Below are positions 23,848-32,250 of a DNA stretch of 37,496 bases, piece after piece (within the stretch, counting starts at the first letter, position 1; every line of letters starts with the position of its first letter). Source of the stretch: Alphaproteobacteria bacterium (GTDB taxonomy: Bacteria > Pseudomonadota > Alphaproteobacteria > 16-39-46 > JABJFC01); contig JABJFC010000049.1 of the NCBI GenBank assembly GCA_018662925.1, forward strand, positions 1-37,496, given 5' to 3'. Made by a program: the position numbers and the translations under genes. The notes under the pieces are model-generated. The model was not told where the DNA came from. It searched no databases and was given only the letters and a program-made list of their open reading frames with translations.

Positions 23848-24558
23848 ATGGTTCATAAGACTGAAAAGCACTATCAGCAGGAATATCTTTCTCTGGGGAT
23901 GTCGGCTCAGAGGAGTTATCCCAACGAAGAGCTGGCACGATTTTTAGGCCGCGAGTTTTTTAAGCTTTCGAAAGAAATCCGAAAAACTAAGAGAATATTA
24001 GAAGTTGGATGTGGAACGGGGGGTAACTTATGGTCCATTTCAAGGGAGGGATTTGATACCTATGGCTTGGATTTGTCTCAGGAAGCAATCAAACTCTGTC
24101 GGAAAAAACTAGAGGAAGAGGGGGGCGTTGCAGAACTTCAGGTCGCGTCTATGCTAGAGCTTCCTTATGAGGACAACTTTTTTGATTCTATTGTGGATGT
24201 TTTTTCAGGGTACTGTTTCCCCTATAAAGATTATACGAGTTTTATTACTGAGGTTAGTAGAACTTTGAAACCTGGTGGATTATTCTATTCATATGTCCCA
24301 TCCCAAGGGGCCCATGATTATTTAATAAGTACTGATGCTGAAAGATTGGATGATTGTACCCTTAAAGAAAATAATAATCCTGAAGCTATTTATCGGGGAC
24401 AAAAATATCCTTTTTTGTTTCTCACTAAGTCCTGTGTGGAAAAAGTTTTAGAGAGTGTCCCAGAGTTGGGCATCACTTATTTTGAGACTGTGTCAAAGTC
24501 TTATGAATTTGGCAGTAAAAAATTTGAATGGCTAAGTTATGTGCTCCGAAAAGATTAA
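23848..24558 (+). CDS. Class I SAM-dependent methyltransferase
   Basis: This 236-residue methyltransferase has a complete motif I, ILEVGCGTGGNLW, from residue 50, followed by YGLDLSQEAI, VASMLELPYEDNFFDSIVDVF and EVSRTLKPGGLFYSYVPS. The order is that of a Methyltransf_11/25 core. GGAGAG about eight bases before the ATG is a good ribosome-binding site. It follows pseI and overlaps the FemAB-like gene by 20 bases. It may O-methylate the nonulosonic acid or an adjacent sugar. The target is inferred from context only. Confidence 0.82.
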   Translation: MVHKTEKHYQQEYLSLGMSAQRSYPNEELARFLGREFFKLSKEIRKTKRILEVGCGTGGNLWSISREGFDTYGLDLSQEAIKLCRKKLEEEGGVAELQVASMLELPYEDNFFDSIVDVFSGYCFPYKDYTSFITEVSRTLKPGGLFYSYVPSQGAHDYLISTDAERLDDCTLKENNNPEAIYRGQKYPFLFLTKSCVEKVLESVPELGITYFETVSKSYEFGSKKFEWLSYVLRKD

Positions 24559-25450
24559 TAATAGTCGTTCCTTAGCCGAGTATTATCAAGAATACTATGG
24601 AGAAGAATTTCGTGATTTAACCTTTGAAATGTCTTTAGAGGATAGTTCGATCGTTTCTATCCCAAGCCACAAAATTGAACAAAAGCTGTGTTACAATAGC
24701 CAACCTTTACCCACAGATCTATTTTGTGATTCGAACGATATTTCCAAGAAAAGTGCAAAACTAATTGTCCAAAATTTAAAGCAGATTGCAAACTCGAAAG
24801 GTTGTTCAGAAATACTCTTAAGTGATAAGCTTTATGAGGGAAATCTGAGTACGATGAGTGCGGAATTGTTTAATCAGGAGGCTACTTATGAGCTTCTTTT
24901 TAATTTACATATAGATTTTCAAGATTTTACAGAAGCAAATTTTTTTAAGGGATTACGTAAGAGTTATAAATCACTGGTTAACTGGGGAAGGAAAAATCTA
25001 GTTGTGGATGTGGTAAATGCTCAAAATTATTCATACGATAAATTTATGAAATTTAAAGAATTTCATGCCTTAATATCTGGACGACAAACAAGATCCGACG
25101 AGAGTTGGGATATCCAAGCAGGGCTTTCTCAGAATGGGGGAGGAGAACTCATTCTAGCCTATTTAAATGATGAGCTTGTTGCAGGATCTTTCTTTTTAGA
25201 TGAATTCAAAAGATCGAGATATTTTAATGGAGTGTATCAAAGAGACTTATTTCACCTGGGGATAGCACACTATCCTGTTTATATGGGTATAGTGCGTTCT
25301 CAGATGAGAAATCCTCATGGATATTGTCACTTAGGATCGATCATGTCAGATAACGATGACAACAAACTAAAAAATATTGAGTTTTTCAAGAAAGGTTTTT
25401 GTCCTCGTTTAACACCTTCTATTGTTTGGAGGCTGTCATGTCAAAGTTGA
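24539..25450 (+). CDS. FemAB/GNAT-fold acyltransferase-like protein
   Basis: This 303-residue protein resembles the FemAB-like GNAT proteins seen in glycan loci. The C-terminal half has a basic helix (FFKGLRKSYKSLVNWGRK), then KFKEFHALISGRQTRSDESW, a beta-strand pair (LILAYLNDELVAGSFFLDE) and GIAHYPVYMGI, which fit a GNAT acyl-CoA or aminoacyl transfer fold. The N-terminal half is not recognisable. A role in N-acylating an amino sugar with a larger or amino-acid group is possible. It overlaps the upstream gene by 20 bases and the next by 13. The family assignment is moderate and no catalytic residue can be named. Confidence 0.55.
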   Translation: MCSEKINNSRSLAEYYQEYYGEEFRDLTFEMSLEDSSIVSIPSHKIEQKLCYNSQPLPTDLFCDSNDISKKSAKLIVQNLKQIANSKGCSEILLSDKLYEGNLSTMSAELFNQEATYELLFNLHIDFQDFTEANFFKGLRKSYKSLVNWGRKNLVVDVVNAQNYSYDKFMKFKEFHALISGRQTRSDESWDIQAGLSQNGGGELILAYLNDELVAGSFFLDEFKRSRYFNGVYQRDLFHLGIAHYPVYMGIVRSQMRNPHGYCHLGSIMSDNDDNKLKNIEFFKKGFCPRLTPSIVWRLSCQS

Positions 25451-26940
25451 GTGGGAAGAACATCCTAATTTTCCAACAGCGTCAATGGGGCTTTACAATA
25501 GGGGCATCCTTAGCCAAAAAATTTCAAGAGGAACAAAATCATTTATTTGCGATAACTATGAAAAACACGGCTTTTGAATATGTAACGACTCAAAAAGATG
25601 TGAAGTATGAGAAAATCTTTAACTACGATGATATTATTTATACGCCGTTATCTTATGAAGTTCCAAAAGATTTAACGTTGGAGACTATCTGTAAGGGATT
25701 GGGAATTGCTACCGTATGGCCGCTTGTTAGTTGTGTGCGAAAGCTTACAAAAAATTATGGAGAGAAATTTTATTATAGTTTTAGAAAGCGTGCCTCCGAT
25801 GAATACATTATTGCATACATCAAGTCTGTTTATACTTTTTTGAAGGACATTTTAATTAATAATAAAATTGACTTAGTTATTATGCCTGTCCACGCTTCTT
25901 TTGTTCACGTGGTTGCAAATTTACTCTGTAAACAGAACAACATAAAAATTGTTTCTGTCACAGATTCAAAAGTTGAAGGTGTCTTCTTGTTTGCGAATGA
26001 TACATTTTTTCGAGAAGGGGAGTTCTTTAATGTTTTAGAGAGAGAGCAACACTTTCATCTGGAAAAAGTAGAGCAACACTTAAAAAAAGAAAAAAAGAAG
26101 AATGAAAAGGAATTTATAAAACTTAAAAGAGAATATTCTTCTGTGGGTGATTTTTTTTTAAAAGAAATGAAGTTCTTCTATTCATTAATCTTATTGCTTA
26201 AAAAGTTTGCATTTAACTATACGAAAGCAGTAAATACGCTTGGCCCAGATATAGATTTCCCTACACCCTATACGATGGTGAGAGATCATTTTGTTTATAA
26301 ATATCAGAGGTGGAAAACGCGTAAATATACAGGCTATTCAGAATTTAATGATAATAAGAAGTATGTATACTTTCCTCTCCAATTTCAGCCAGAAGCACAG
26401 ATAGACTTATTTTCGCCATATTTTAATAACCAAATTGAAACGGCTAGGCTGGTTGCTCAATCTTTACCTGGTAGTTTGTGTTTAGTCGTTAAAGAACACC
26501 CAGCTATGATCGGCTATAGAGGTGTGAGCTATTACGAAAAGCTTTTGGGCTTACCAAACGTAAAATTAATTAGACCGGACTATAATGGTCATTATCTTAT
26601 TTCAAAAGCTGAAATGATTATTGCGCCTGTTAGCACGACTATTTTTGAAGGGGCAGTTTTCAACAAACCTGTTATCCAGCTAGGAAATTATGGTCTAACG
26701 GAAAAATTACCAGATGTACACGTCCACACAGATTTAACCTCCTTACCTCAGAAGATATTAGATGTCTTAGAGAAAGGGTTCGACACGAAGTCTCACGAAT
26801 CACATCTTAAAAAATGGATAGGGGCGGTATATGAGACAGGCTTCGAACTTGACTATACAAAACTGTGGTACGATCAAGATAGTCGTCAGGAGTTGTTTGA
26901 TGAGTATTGGGAGCATCTTAAAAAGGAAGTCTGTCTTTAG
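25438..26940 (+). CDS. KpsS/KpsC-like capsule polysaccharide synthesis protein
   Basis: This 500-residue cytoplasmic protein has a C-terminal half with the Capsule_synth-type pattern: FPLQFQPEAQIDLFSPYFNNQ, LVVKEHPAMIGYR, SKAEMIIAPVSTTIFEGAVF and NKPVIQLGNYG. These are typical of GT-B-fold, CMP-sugar-dependent transferases related to KpsS and KpsC. The middle has a lysine-rich charged segment (LKKEKKKNEKEFIKLKRE), probably a coiled coil. ATG 25438 is chosen because GGAGG (25428-25432) is five bases upstream. An in-frame TTG at 25399 lies deep inside the preceding gene. As KpsS/C relatives use CMP-Kdo, this is a reasonable candidate for transferring the CMP-nonulosonic acid, but that is inference. 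Confidence 0.7.
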   Translation: MSKLSGKNILIFQQRQWGFTIGASLAKKFQEEQNHLFAITMKNTAFEYVTTQKDVKYEKIFNYDDIIYTPLSYEVPKDLTLETICKGLGIATVWPLVSCVRKLTKNYGEKFYYSFRKRASDEYIIAYIKSVYTFLKDILINNKIDLVIMPVHASFVHVVANLLCKQNNIKIVSVTDSKVEGVFLFANDTFFREGEFFNVLEREQHFHLEKVEQHLKKEKKKNEKEFIKLKREYSSVGDFFLKEMKFFYSLILLLKKFAFNYTKAVNTLGPDIDFPTPYTMVRDHFVYKYQRWKTRKYTGYSEFNDNKKYVYFPLQFQPEAQIDLFSPYFNNQIETARLVAQSLPGSLCLVVKEHPAMIGYRGVSYYEKLLGLPNVKLIRPDYNGHYLISKAEMIIAPVSTTIFEGAVFNKPVIQLGNYGLTEKLPDVHVHTDLTSLPQKILDVLEKGFDTKSHESHLKKWIGAVYETGFELDYTKLWYDQDSRQELFDEYWEHLKKEVCL

Positions 26941-26955
26941 GCCTATTTTTATAAT

Positions 26956-28215
26956 ATGCGAAAAGAATACACAAAATTTTTCAGGAAAATAAATTTAAAG
27001 TCCTGCCGTTACGTGGTTTTGACTCCTACTAGTGAGTTGGAGGGCACCAAAGAAATAGACTTATATGTCTGCAGGGAAGATAAAAGATTATTTTTGGAAA
27101 CTCTTTCAAAGGCTGGTTGGTTGCAAAGAGCAGATAAAAGTCATCTGCCTAATCATCATTTTTATTCCCAGGTATTAGGACCGGATATTCTTACTTTGGA
27201 TGTTAAATATGATCTGTCTTTCATACATGGGAAACGTAAGTACCAATATATTAATGAGAAATTATGTATAAAAAATAGAGAATTGGAACCTTCCTATAAG
27301 TTATTTGTACCCGCAATCCGGGATCAATTTTTGTTATTTTTAGCTCATGTTGCTTACATTGAAAGAGGTTTCTTAGAAAACAGACATGTTGAAAAATTAA
27401 AGGAATATTTAAACGTATTGAGCTCCATAAGGGAAAAAGATGAGTTAAAAACTTTAGTAGAAAAAATAAGTAAATTTTGTATTCCCAAAATAGATTTAGA
27501 GACCTTTTCTGGCGCGATAAGACCAACAATCAATTCATTCTTTAGTTTCAAAGAGCAGTCTGCATGCTCATTTGGGCGCATTTTTTTTCCTAGAAAATTT
27601 ATTTATGTGCTTTTTTTAGGAACAGATGGGAGTGGAAAGTCAACGACTATTGCCTCTTTGTGTTCCTACATGAACTGCAAAACATCTTGCATGTATATGG
27701 GTGAGAAAAACTGGGCACTTCCATTTGTAGGAGCCTTTTTTTCTAACTCTTCTTCTAGAGTTTGCAATATTCTGTACAGGTATTTTTTATACCCTTTAGA
27801 TTTGCTTTTAAGGAGACTTGTCCTCTGGAAAAATAACCCAGGGAGAAGGCTGATTCTTATTGATAGATTTCCTGGATTTCCTTTTTTTGATGTGGAGAAG
27901 AAGGGTTTTTTAGGAGTTTTGCTGAACTTTATATATAAGTTAGTTCTACCTTCCCCTGAGATGGTAGTGTTCCTACATGGTGATGCAGAGGAAATTTCTC
28001 AAAGGCAGCAGGAGGAATCTGTTAATTTTACCAAAAGGAATCAGGATAAATTTTTGGCTGTGGCGAAACACATTGGTAAAAAGAAGCTCGTAGTGGCTAA
28101 TACAACTGAAAATTCTAGTAAGGAAGTTGTTGATATTGTAGCAAAAAATATTTTTGAGGATACAAGTTTTATTAAAAATTGCTTTAGGCCGATTTCCTTT
28201 AGGCAATATAAATGA
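26956..28215 (+). CDS. Nucleotidyltransferase-like domain fused to a P-loop (thymidylate kinase-like) kinase
   Basis: In this 419-residue protein the first 190 residues resemble a nucleotidyltransferase-fold protein (TPTSELEGTKEIDLYVCRED, with the acidic pair expected near residues 35-37). The C-terminal part, from about residue 215, is a P-loop kinase with LFLGTDGSGKSTTIASL (Walker A at about 222-229), a DRF motif (LILIDRFPGFPFFD) and VVFLHGDAEEISQRQ near the lid. This matches thymidylate-kinase-like proteins of polysaccharide loci rather than true Tmk. The small molecule it phosphorylates is unknown. It starts 15 bases after the capsule-like gene and overlaps the APH-fold kinase gene by four bases. 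Confidence 0.7.
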   Translation: MRKEYTKFFRKINLKSCRYVVLTPTSELEGTKEIDLYVCREDKRLFLETLSKAGWLQRADKSHLPNHHFYSQVLGPDILTLDVKYDLSFIHGKRKYQYINEKLCIKNRELEPSYKLFVPAIRDQFLLFLAHVAYIERGFLENRHVEKLKEYLNVLSSIREKDELKTLVEKISKFCIPKIDLETFSGAIRPTINSFFSFKEQSACSFGRIFFPRKFIYVLFLGTDGSGKSTTIASLCSYMNCKTSCMYMGEKNWALPFVGAFFSNSSSRVCNILYRYFLYPLDLLLRRLVLWKNNPGRRLILIDRFPGFPFFDVEKKGFLGVLLNFIYKLVLPSPEMVVFLHGDAEEISQRQQEESVNFTKRNQDKFLAVAKHIGKKKLVVANTTENSSKEVVDIVAKNIFEDTSFIKNCFRPISFRQYK

Positions 28216-28949
28216 TACAAAATAAATACAAAATTTCGTTATCGCATGGAAGTAACACACTCATTTTCTCAAGTGGAAAAGCTGTGTGTAAAATGCCATA
28301 TAAATTCAATAGTGCTAAAAACCTGCGGATCGAACACAAAAAAACAATTTTAGCTTCTCAAGATCATTTTTTTGCTTCCTATGTGAATCCAGCGAGTCTG
28401 AAGCTTGGGGGTGCTTTAAAGTCATGTCAACTGTTTGCCCCCACGGCTGAGGAAATTCAGAAACTGAGAAGTTCGATTCTACAAAGATCCGAGGAACAGA
28501 CTCCTTCTTTGCCTTTTTATAAAACTTTCTCTGATAATTTTATAGCGTTTTTAGGACAGTTTGGCAGCACTTTTGTCGAAAAATTAATGGCAACGAATAT
28601 TCCTGTATCTTCTATTCATGGAGATTTACATATAGAAAATATTTTTTCTAAGGATAATGAGACAAAGATTATAGATTGGAGGAACTACTCACAAGAATTT
28701 TGGAATAGCTACGATTGTGTTCACTTCGAACTTATGGGGTATATTTATAACAGCAACGTGAACAGTTGGTTCCAAGCTGTGCAGGAATTCCATGGAGAAC
28801 GGCTCCTTACAAAAAATTCGAGGGTTTTATACGCTGTCTCGAGATGTTTCTTTGAGTATGATGCAGATGTAGTTCTTGGAAGGTTAACTTCCAAGAGAAA
28901 AGAGAAATATGCGGAGATTTTACGTTGGTGTGAGCATAATGGACTCTAG
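28212..28949 (+). CDS. APH/choline-kinase-fold phosphotransferase
   Basis: This 245-residue protein has the kinase catalytic loop HGDLHIEN at residues 136-143 and a metal-binding Asp in KIIDWRNYS, the two strongest signatures of the aminoglycoside phosphotransferase/choline kinase superfamily. The N-lobe is short and divergent (SHGSNTLIF, KAVCKMPYK). Such proteins phosphorylate small alcohols or sugars, as LicA phosphorylates choline. Coupled by ATGA to the P-loop kinase gene, it may act with it on one substituent. No licC or licD homologue is visible, so phosphocholine is not supported. Confidence 0.68.
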   Translation: MIQNKYKISLSHGSNTLIFSSGKAVCKMPYKFNSAKNLRIEHKKTILASQDHFFASYVNPASLKLGGALKSCQLFAPTAEEIQKLRSSILQRSEEQTPSLPFYKTFSDNFIAFLGQFGSTFVEKLMATNIPVSSIHGDLHIENIFSKDNETKIIDWRNYSQEFWNSYDCVHFELMGYIYNSNVNSWFQAVQEFHGERLLTKNSRVLYAVSRCFFEYDADVVLGRLTSKRKEKYAEILRWCEHNGL

Positions 28950-29631
28950 TTTTGCAGCTATTTTGAACTATCACGAGATAAAGTGTGAAAAGGTGTTTAA
29001 TTTTCAAATACAAAACCTTACAAGGATAGGGCGTTTTTCTAACATTTCCTCTATACTAGAGAGGAAAGAGGAGACCTTCGGAGATAATCAACGCCCTGAT
29101 TTATTACTTACTTTTGATGATGGATACGATTCACAGTATGAGGTTGCCCAGAACATTCTTTCCCAGCAAGAAATACCAGCAATCTTCTTTATCGTCACAA
29201 ATTGGGTTGGTAGAAAAGGTTATATGACATGGCAACAGCTACGAGAGCTAGTAGAATATAGGCAATTTTCTATTGGATCCCATACGGTGAACCATCCAAA
29301 CTTAATAAACCTGAGTGATAAAGATTTAGATCATGAGCTTTCTTACTCTAAGTCTACTATCGAAGATAAGTTGGGAACATCTTGTGGTTTATTCGCAATC
29401 CCATTTGGAAAAAAAACCAAGCATTATACTTCGGCGGTCTTAGAAAAAATAGGAGCCTACTATCCAATATGTTTTGCAAATAATAGGGGCTACTATCATA
29501 ACTCTTCTAAGAATCATTTAGAAATTCCACGTATTGTTCCTCCAGACACGAAGTTTAGTTATTTGTTTCAAAAGCTTGTGCTTAATCAAGATTTAACTTT
29601 TGCCGATAAGTTTCTTTTGAGACTATTTTAG
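28939..29631 (+). CDS. Polysaccharide deacetylase (CE4, NodB-homology)
   Basis: This 230-residue protein has a NodB-type domain with motif 1 TFDDGYD at residues 58-64 (catalytic base and metal Asp) and motif 2 SHTVNHPN, with zinc ligands H115 and H119. The remaining motifs are less clear. It removes N- or O-acetyl groups from sugars. No signal peptide is seen, so it probably acts in the cytoplasm on a lipid-linked or nucleotide-linked intermediate. ATG 28939 gives an 11-base overlap with the preceding gene. ATG 28909 would overlap by 41 bases and is less likely. Confidence 0.78.
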   Translation: MDSSFAAILNYHEIKCEKVFNFQIQNLTRIGRFSNISSILERKEETFGDNQRPDLLLTFDDGYDSQYEVAQNILSQQEIPAIFFIVTNWVGRKGYMTWQQLRELVEYRQFSIGSHTVNHPNLINLSDKDLDHELSYSKSTIEDKLGTSCGLFAIPFGKKTKHYTSAVLEKIGAYYPICFANNRGYYHNSSKNHLEIPRIVPPDTKFSYLFQKLVLNQDLTFADKFLLRLF

Positions 29632-29641
29632 GAGTAAGCCC

Positions 29642-30391
29642 TTGTTTTCTGTAATTATTCCCACGTGTGATCGTTTTATTTCTCTAAGAAATGCAGTGGA
29701 ATCTGTAACAAGGCAAACATACGAAGTGAGTGAAATTATTATTGTAAATAATGGGCGTGAAAAAATTGATAAGGAAAATTTTTCTCTTATCAAAAAATAT
29801 TCTGAAAAATTGAAAATTATTAATATTGAACCATACGTCGGAGTATCAAAAGCGCGTAATTGTGGTGCAAATATAGCTTCAGGAAAATACCTAGCCTTTT
29901 TAGATGACGACGATCAATGGCCTGAGAATTACATAGAAATAGCAAATGACCATATTTCTGATGTGGATAGGGATTGTTTTATTAGTGATATACGAATGTA
30001 CAAAAATAATAAAATAGTGGCTGAAAAAATAAATAAGTATGAAAATTTTAATAAATATAATCTATTTATAAGAAACCCCGGGTTTGGTGGAAGTAATATT
30101 ATAATAAAAAAGAATGCTTTTATGTTAGTTAATGGCTATAACGAAAAACTAACAACGAGTGAAGATAAAGCCTTGTTAATAGAACTTCTAAGGGTGAAAG
30201 CCTCTCTTTTTATTGTTCCAAATAACTATATACGTGCTTCTACTGATGATAGTTTAAGTTTGACGAGAAATACTTGGCGGCAAATATCTGGTATTTTTAG
30301 ATTTATCATTGTATACAGGAAAGAAATGAGCTTTGCTCATGTATATGCTAACTTGATAAAGTGCTTGAAGTTGCTCAGGAAAACCATTTAG
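29642..30391 (+). CDS. Family 2 (GT-A) glycosyltransferase, TTG start
   Basis: This 249-residue GT2 enzyme starts FSVIIPTCDRFISLRNAVES. The nucleotide-binding VNNGR region follows, with ARNCGANIASGKYLAFLDDDDQW and DDDD at residues 88-91 as the donor/metal motif. The start codon is TTG. It is accepted because AGGAG (29630-29634) lies seven bases upstream and the conserved fold begins right at this codon. The DNA is very AT-rich: I count 8 G/C in the 60 bases 30001-30060. The donor and acceptor are unknown. Confidence 0.83.
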   Translation: MFSVIIPTCDRFISLRNAVESVTRQTYEVSEIIIVNNGREKIDKENFSLIKKYSEKLKIINIEPYVGVSKARNCGANIASGKYLAFLDDDDQWPENYIEIANDHISDVDRDCFISDIRMYKNNKIVAEKINKYENFNKYNLFIRNPGFGGSNIIIKKNAFMLVNGYNEKLTTSEDKALLIELLRVKASLFIVPNNYIRASTDDSLSLTRNTWRQISGIFRFIIVYRKEMSFAHVYANLIKCLKLLRKTI

Positions 30392-30406
30392 AAACAAAGG
30401 ATTATT

Positions 30407-31180
30407 ATGCCATTAAAGAAGTTGTATGTGGGTTGCGGGAACGAAAGGTTATCTGATTTCGTTCATAGTGATATTAGTGAGTTAAAGAATAAGAACGGTG
30501 CGCCAGACTTCCTGTGTGATATTGCAGAAAGTATTCCAATGCAAAGTGAGAGTGTAAATTTTGTGTACACTAAGGGCACTTTAGATATGCTGAATTATGT
30601 ACAAATTAGAAATGCTCTCATTAACATGAATCGTATCTTGGCCACTAAAGGTTTTTTGAGAATTGTGGTGTTTGATTTCGATAAGGCGATAAAGTCTTAC
30701 CTTTCAAAAGAGGTTCGAGAGAGTGGGGACTATGGGAGAGACTTTGCTCATTTGCCAGTTTTTTGTCACAATACGAGTTTAGTGAGTAGATTGTACTATC
30801 CTGGAAGGCGTTATCTCTTAAACTACCAGATACTTGAAAAATTATTGAAAGAAGCGGGGTTTGATAATATCAAGTTATACTCTCCCGGTGAGACAGGATT
30901 TCCTGACAATAAAAATCTTTCTACGCAGTTAGAGCATACGGAAAAACAAAAATCTTCAGACAGTATGATAGTTGAATGCACGAAGTCGTCTTCGAAACCG
31001 GAGTATACATACGCTAAGCTAGGCTTGCCCGAGGGGAAGATAAACCGAATCTTGGCTCAATATTTCAACCTTACTGTTTCTCCCTATAAAATAACGGACC
31101 CTGTCTTTCCCAAAAAGGGGTGGTTTTTGAAGAACTTACTTGGTGTGAAAAAAAAGCAGCTCCCTAAAAAGAGAGCCTAG
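30407..31180 (+). CDS. Methyltransferase-like protein, last gene of the glycan locus
   Basis: This 257-residue protein opens with a Rossmann-like SAM-binding start (KKLYVGCGNERLSDFVHSD) and has CDIAESIPMQSESVNFVYT and NMNRILATKGFLRIVVFD, resembling Methyltransf_11 enzymes. The C-terminus is basic (LGVKKKQLPKKRA). AAAGGA upstream supports the ATG. The 3' end overlaps a terminator hairpin that serves the convergent gene. It closes the plus-strand glycan operon. Alternatively it is a non-catalytic relative, since the motif after the GCG loop is divergent. Confidence 0.68.
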   Translation: MPLKKLYVGCGNERLSDFVHSDISELKNKNGAPDFLCDIAESIPMQSESVNFVYTKGTLDMLNYVQIRNALINMNRILATKGFLRIVVFDFDKAIKSYLSKEVRESGDYGRDFAHLPVFCHNTSLVSRLYYPGRRYLLNYQILEKLLKEAGFDNIKLYSPGETGFPDNKNLSTQLEHTEKQKSSDSMIVECTKSSSKPEYTYAKLGLPEGKINRILAQYFNLTVSPYKITDPVFPKKGWFLKNLLGVKKKQLPKKRA

Positions 31181-31196
31181 TTTTTTGTGGGAGCTG
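31148..31196 (-). terminator. Rho-independent terminator for the cation exporter gene
   Basis: On the minus strand CAGCTCCC (31196-31189) pairs with GGGAGCTG (31164-31157), an 8-bp stem with a 24-base loop. It is followed after one C by eight T residues (31155-31148). It lies downstream of the minus-strand CDF gene and overlaps the last codons of the convergent plus-strand gene. On the plus strand the hairpin has no following T-tract. Confidence 0.65.
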
Positions 31197-31224
31197 ATTA
31201 TAATCCTTCAATCCAACACTCCCG

Positions 31225-32109
31225 CTAACATTTCATCTCCCCATCGATACATGCACCATTTTCAATCTGGATGGTGGTGTGGTCGATGCCAAATTGCTTA
31301 TTAATAAAGGATTTTACGGACTTTAAGACTTTTTCATGATCCGTACCTTTGCACACATCGATGTGCAAAGTCATTAAAGGGTGCTCACTTGTCAGACACC
31401 ACGCATGGACGTGGTGGACACCTTGGACAAGGGGCACCTTTTTTTTGAGCTCTTTTTTAAAGTCATCAATGTCTAACCAATCGGGCACGCCCTCTAAAAG
31501 AACATGAACGGACTTTTTCACAAGCCCCCAGGCGCTTTTGAAAATGAGAAGGGCAACAAGAACCGACAGGAGTGGGTCAATGGGCATCCATCCTGTCCAC
31601 ATAATTATGAGTGCCGCCACGATGGCTGCCACGGATCCCAATAGATCTCCTAATACGTGGAGAAGGGCACCATGAATGTTAAGGTTGTCTTTAGATCCTC
31701 CGTGGAGCAAGACAAAGGCGATAATATTGACCACGAGGCCCAACAGGGCGACCACAAACATGATGTCTCCTAGGACTTCGGTGGGCTGAAGCAGGCGTTC
31801 AATGGTTTCTTTAACTATCCAGCCTACGAGTAGAATGAGGGAGACCCCATTTACAAAGGCAGCTAAAACTTGTGCACGCTGATATCCAAAAGTGCGCTGT
31901 GTATCAGATGGCTTTCTGGCAATGCGAAAAGCAAGCCAAGAAAGAGCCAATGACACAGAATCTGTTAGCATATGTCCCGCGTCAGCTAAGAGAGCCAAAG
32001 AACCGGAAACAATTCCTCCAAGCACTTCGATCACCATAATTCCTGTGGTTAGGAAAAAGGCCCAAAAGAGACGACGCTCATTGTTTGCATGGGTATGATG
32101 ATGTGACAC
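31225..32109 (-). CDS. Cation diffusion facilitator, zinc (ZitB/CzcD-type) exporter
   Basis: This 294-residue inner-membrane antiporter exports Zn2+ or similar metals in exchange for protons. The transmembrane metal site is H46-x3-D50 in ADAGHMLTDS and H151-x3-D155 in HVLGDLLGS, the HD-HD set of zinc-selective CDFs. About six hydrophobic spans precede a soluble C-terminal dimer domain from about residue 205 (VPDWLDIDDFKKEL, VHHVHAWCLTSEHPLMTLH). The N-terminus has a short His cluster (MSHHHTH). The start is GTG, supported by GAGG five bases upstream (32115-32118). It has its own terminator and lies outside the glycan operon, transcribed towards it. Confidence 0.92.
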   Translation of the reverse strand: MSHHHTHANNERRLFWAFFLTTGIMVIEVLGGIVSGSLALLADAGHMLTDSVSLALSWLAFRIARKPSDTQRTFGYQRAQVLAAFVNGVSLILLVGWIVKETIERLLQPTEVLGDIMFVVALLGLVVNIIAFVLLHGGSKDNLNIHGALLHVLGDLLGSVAAIVAALIIMWTGWMPIDPLLSVLVALLIFKSAWGLVKKSVHVLLEGVPDWLDIDDFKKELKKKVPLVQGVHHVHAWCLTSEHPLMTLHIDVCKGTDHEKVLKSVKSFINKQFGIDHTTIQIENGACIDGEMKC

Positions 32110-32121
32110 GTGTTCCTCAGC

Positions 32122-32159
32122 CGAAATAAAAAACCACCTCCTTTGTACAGGAGATGGTT
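32122..32159 (-). terminator. Rho-independent terminator downstream of the secreted Cys-rich protein
   Basis: On the minus strand AACCA-T-CTCCT (32159-32149) pairs with AGGAG-G-TGGTT (32142-32132), an imperfect 11-bp stem with a 6-base loop. A T-rich run, TTTTTTATTT, begins within the last stem bases and continues downstream. It separates the secreted-protein gene from the CDF gene. The hairpin also contains AGGAGG, but that is too far from the CDF start to be its ribosome-binding site. Confidence 0.65.
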
Positions 32160-32250
32160 CTTTACTTCAATCATTCGTTAAACTGTCAAGGAATTGTCCC
32201 TCTTATTTCAGGAGGGGATATCCCATCAGAAGCTATTGTTCCAGGATTCT

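Noticed and set aside
26956-28215. Calling the P-loop protein thymidylate kinase (tmk)
   Set aside because: The length and N-terminal nucleotidyltransferase-like domain do not fit Tmk, and the gene is embedded in the glycan operon.
28212-28949. Calling the APH-fold protein a choline kinase (LicA)
   Set aside because: Only the superfamily catalytic loop is shared. The N-lobe is divergent and no licB, licC or licD is present.
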